From Mycobacterium sp. (GTDB lineage Bacteria > Actinomycetota > Actinomycetes > Mycobacteriales > Mycobacteriaceae), in assembly GCA_020438915.1 (NCBI GenBank), contig JAGQTR010000464.1, forward strand, positions 1-12,946: a DNA stretch of 12,946 nt, in the 5' to 3' direction. Of the stretch, positions 12,182 through 12,946 are shown in pieces; the first letter of the stretch is position 1; each line of letters opens with the position of its first letter. Both the position numbers and the translations under genes were made by a program. Below the pieces are notes generated by a model. The model was not told the DNA's origin. It made no database searches and saw nothing but the letters and a program-made list of their open reading frames with translations.

Positions 12182-12946
12182 TCCCCAGCGCCACAGTGAG
12201 TTTGAGGATGGTCTGTGGATCGTTGAGAGTGTCGCCGTAGAGCTCACGCAGTTGGGTCATCCGATAGCGCACGGTCTGAGCATGGACGAAGAGATCGGCA
12301 GCGACGGCGTCGCGCTGACCTTGGTGCAGTAGCCACGAGCGCAGGGTGTCGGTCAGCCGATCGGCGGTGCTGGGCCGCAGCTGTTCAAGCGGTGCCAGTG
12401 CCTGGCGGCGCAGGTCTTCGCCCGCGTCAGCGTCGGCGCCCAGGACCAATTCAACGAGATGGTCGTCGGCGTCGACGACATCGGCGCCGGGGACGGTGAC
12501 CAACGCCCGGGTGGCCACAGCGCGCCGGTAGGAGGTACGCGCCTGCGTCCATGGCCGCGCCGGGCCGACCCACGCCCGCCTTCCCTTCAGCATGCGGAGT
12601 AGCTGGCTACGCAGCGAACCATCCATGTCGGGTATCAACAGCAGGGCCAGCGACTCCGCGGGGTCGACACCGGGAAGTTCTTCGCCAAGGTGCAGCGTGG
12701 CCGCACCGAAGCTGTTGGGCAGTCCGCGTACCTGCGCTGCGGGAAGGAGTACCGCGGTGAGAGATTTCGGCGGGTCCCAGTCCGCCTTCTCCGCGCTGGC
12801 CTGCAGAGTCTGCAGTGGCTCGCCGGAGATCAGGTGCTGTGCCAGCCGTTCGAGGTAACGCTGCCGGACGCGCCCGGTGGTGGCCAACTCGTCGGCATGC
12901 CCGGTGACGCTCGAGGCCGACAGCTCGTCGATGAATGCGAACACCA
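12063..12946 (-). CDS. PucR/CdaR-type helix-turn-helix regulator, 5' end beyond window
   Basis: The last 294 or so residues of a regulator; the frame is open to the right edge, so the N-terminus is missing. The middle (about 60-165 of the visible part) resembles the GGDEF-like domain of the PucR/CdaR group (AWVGPARPWTQARTSYRRAV). The C-terminal PucR HTH is plain at about 198-256: LRSWLLHQGQRDAVAADLFV, then HAQTVRYRMTQLRELYGDTL, then NDPQTILKLTVALGI. In this family the HTH normally closes the protein. Here a 37-residue Arg/Pro/Ala-rich tail (RNRRVSARAPARRDSRAGTR onward) follows and is encoded entirely antisense to the MFS gene. Family members regulate catabolic genes, usually sensing a metabolite. 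Target genes cannot be told. Confidence 0.85.
   Translation of the reverse strand, partial: VFAFIDELSASSVTGHADELATTGRVRQRYLERLAQHLISGEPLQTLQASAEKADWDPPKSLTAVLLPAAQVRGLPNSFGAATLHLGEELPGVDPAESLALLLIPDMDGSLRSQLLRMLKGRRAWVGPARPWTQARTSYRRAVATRALVTVPGADVVDADDHLVELVLGADADAGEDLRRQALAPLEQLRPSTADRLTDTLRSWLLHQGQRDAVAADLFVHAQTVRYRMTQLRELYGDTLNDPQTILKLTVALGITRNRRVSARAPARRDSRAGTRAPRRASAPPPPRKPPAH

Noticed and set aside
1..12946. CRISPR array, tRNA/rRNA, transposon or prophage features
   Set aside because: I saw no regularly spaced repeats, no tRNA-like cloverleaf, and no transposase or integrase motifs in any of the frames.

Overview
This window looks like chromosomal DNA from a rapidly growing mycobacterium or close relative (Mycobacteriaceae, Mycolicibacterium-like). 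The DNA is high-GC with strong G/C preference at third codon positions. It carries GTG starts, a secreted cutinase-like protein, a DUF5313-type membrane protein and a PhoU close to mycobacterial PhoY proteins. It also has SigF-type promoter motifs (GTTT-N15-17-GGGTA-) and a leaderless-type start (TANNNT, 6 nt, ATG). I see no rRNA, tRNA, CRISPR array, IS element, integrase or phage gene. The genus call is inference from protein recognition and promoter style, not from a search.

Layout. Positions 1-209 hold an open minus-strand frame running off the left edge, of uncertain coding status. Positions 210-3298 form an iron/redox block: a ferritin-like helical protein (minus), diverging from a heme-oxygenase-fold di-iron-type enzyme (plus), which converges on a coupled CDGSH iron-sulfur protein / HemK2-like methyltransferase pair (minus). 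Positions 3445-5810 are an all-minus envelope and housekeeping stretch: DUF5313 membrane protein, secreted cutinase-like esterase, endonuclease/exonuclease/phosphatase-family hydrolase, and a small basic Rho-N-like protein. Positions 5932-8849 hold a PhoU regulator (plus), a NUDIX hydrolase (minus), a DJ-1/PfpI-family protein (plus) and an enoyl-CoA hydratase-family protein (plus). Positions 8860-12946 hold a two-HKD phospholipase D-family enzyme (minus), a MarR regulator translationally coupled to an MFS exporter (plus), and the 3' part of a PucR/CdaR-type regulator (minus, cut by the right edge).

How the genes may work together. The left third is the most interesting part. SigF-like promoters precede the di-iron enzyme (perfect motif), the methyltransferase/CDGSH pair (one mismatch) and the cutinase (one mismatch), with a weaker one before the PfpI gene. 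Several neighbours also have a plausible role in iron, redox or protein-damage handling. Together this suggests a general-stress (SigF) island whose core is an uncharacterised ferritin-like / HDO-fold / CDGSH / methyltransferase cluster. The right third is a conventional MarR-MFS efflux module with an unusually long antisense overlap with the PucR-type gene. There is no gene-free stretch longer than about 225 bases.
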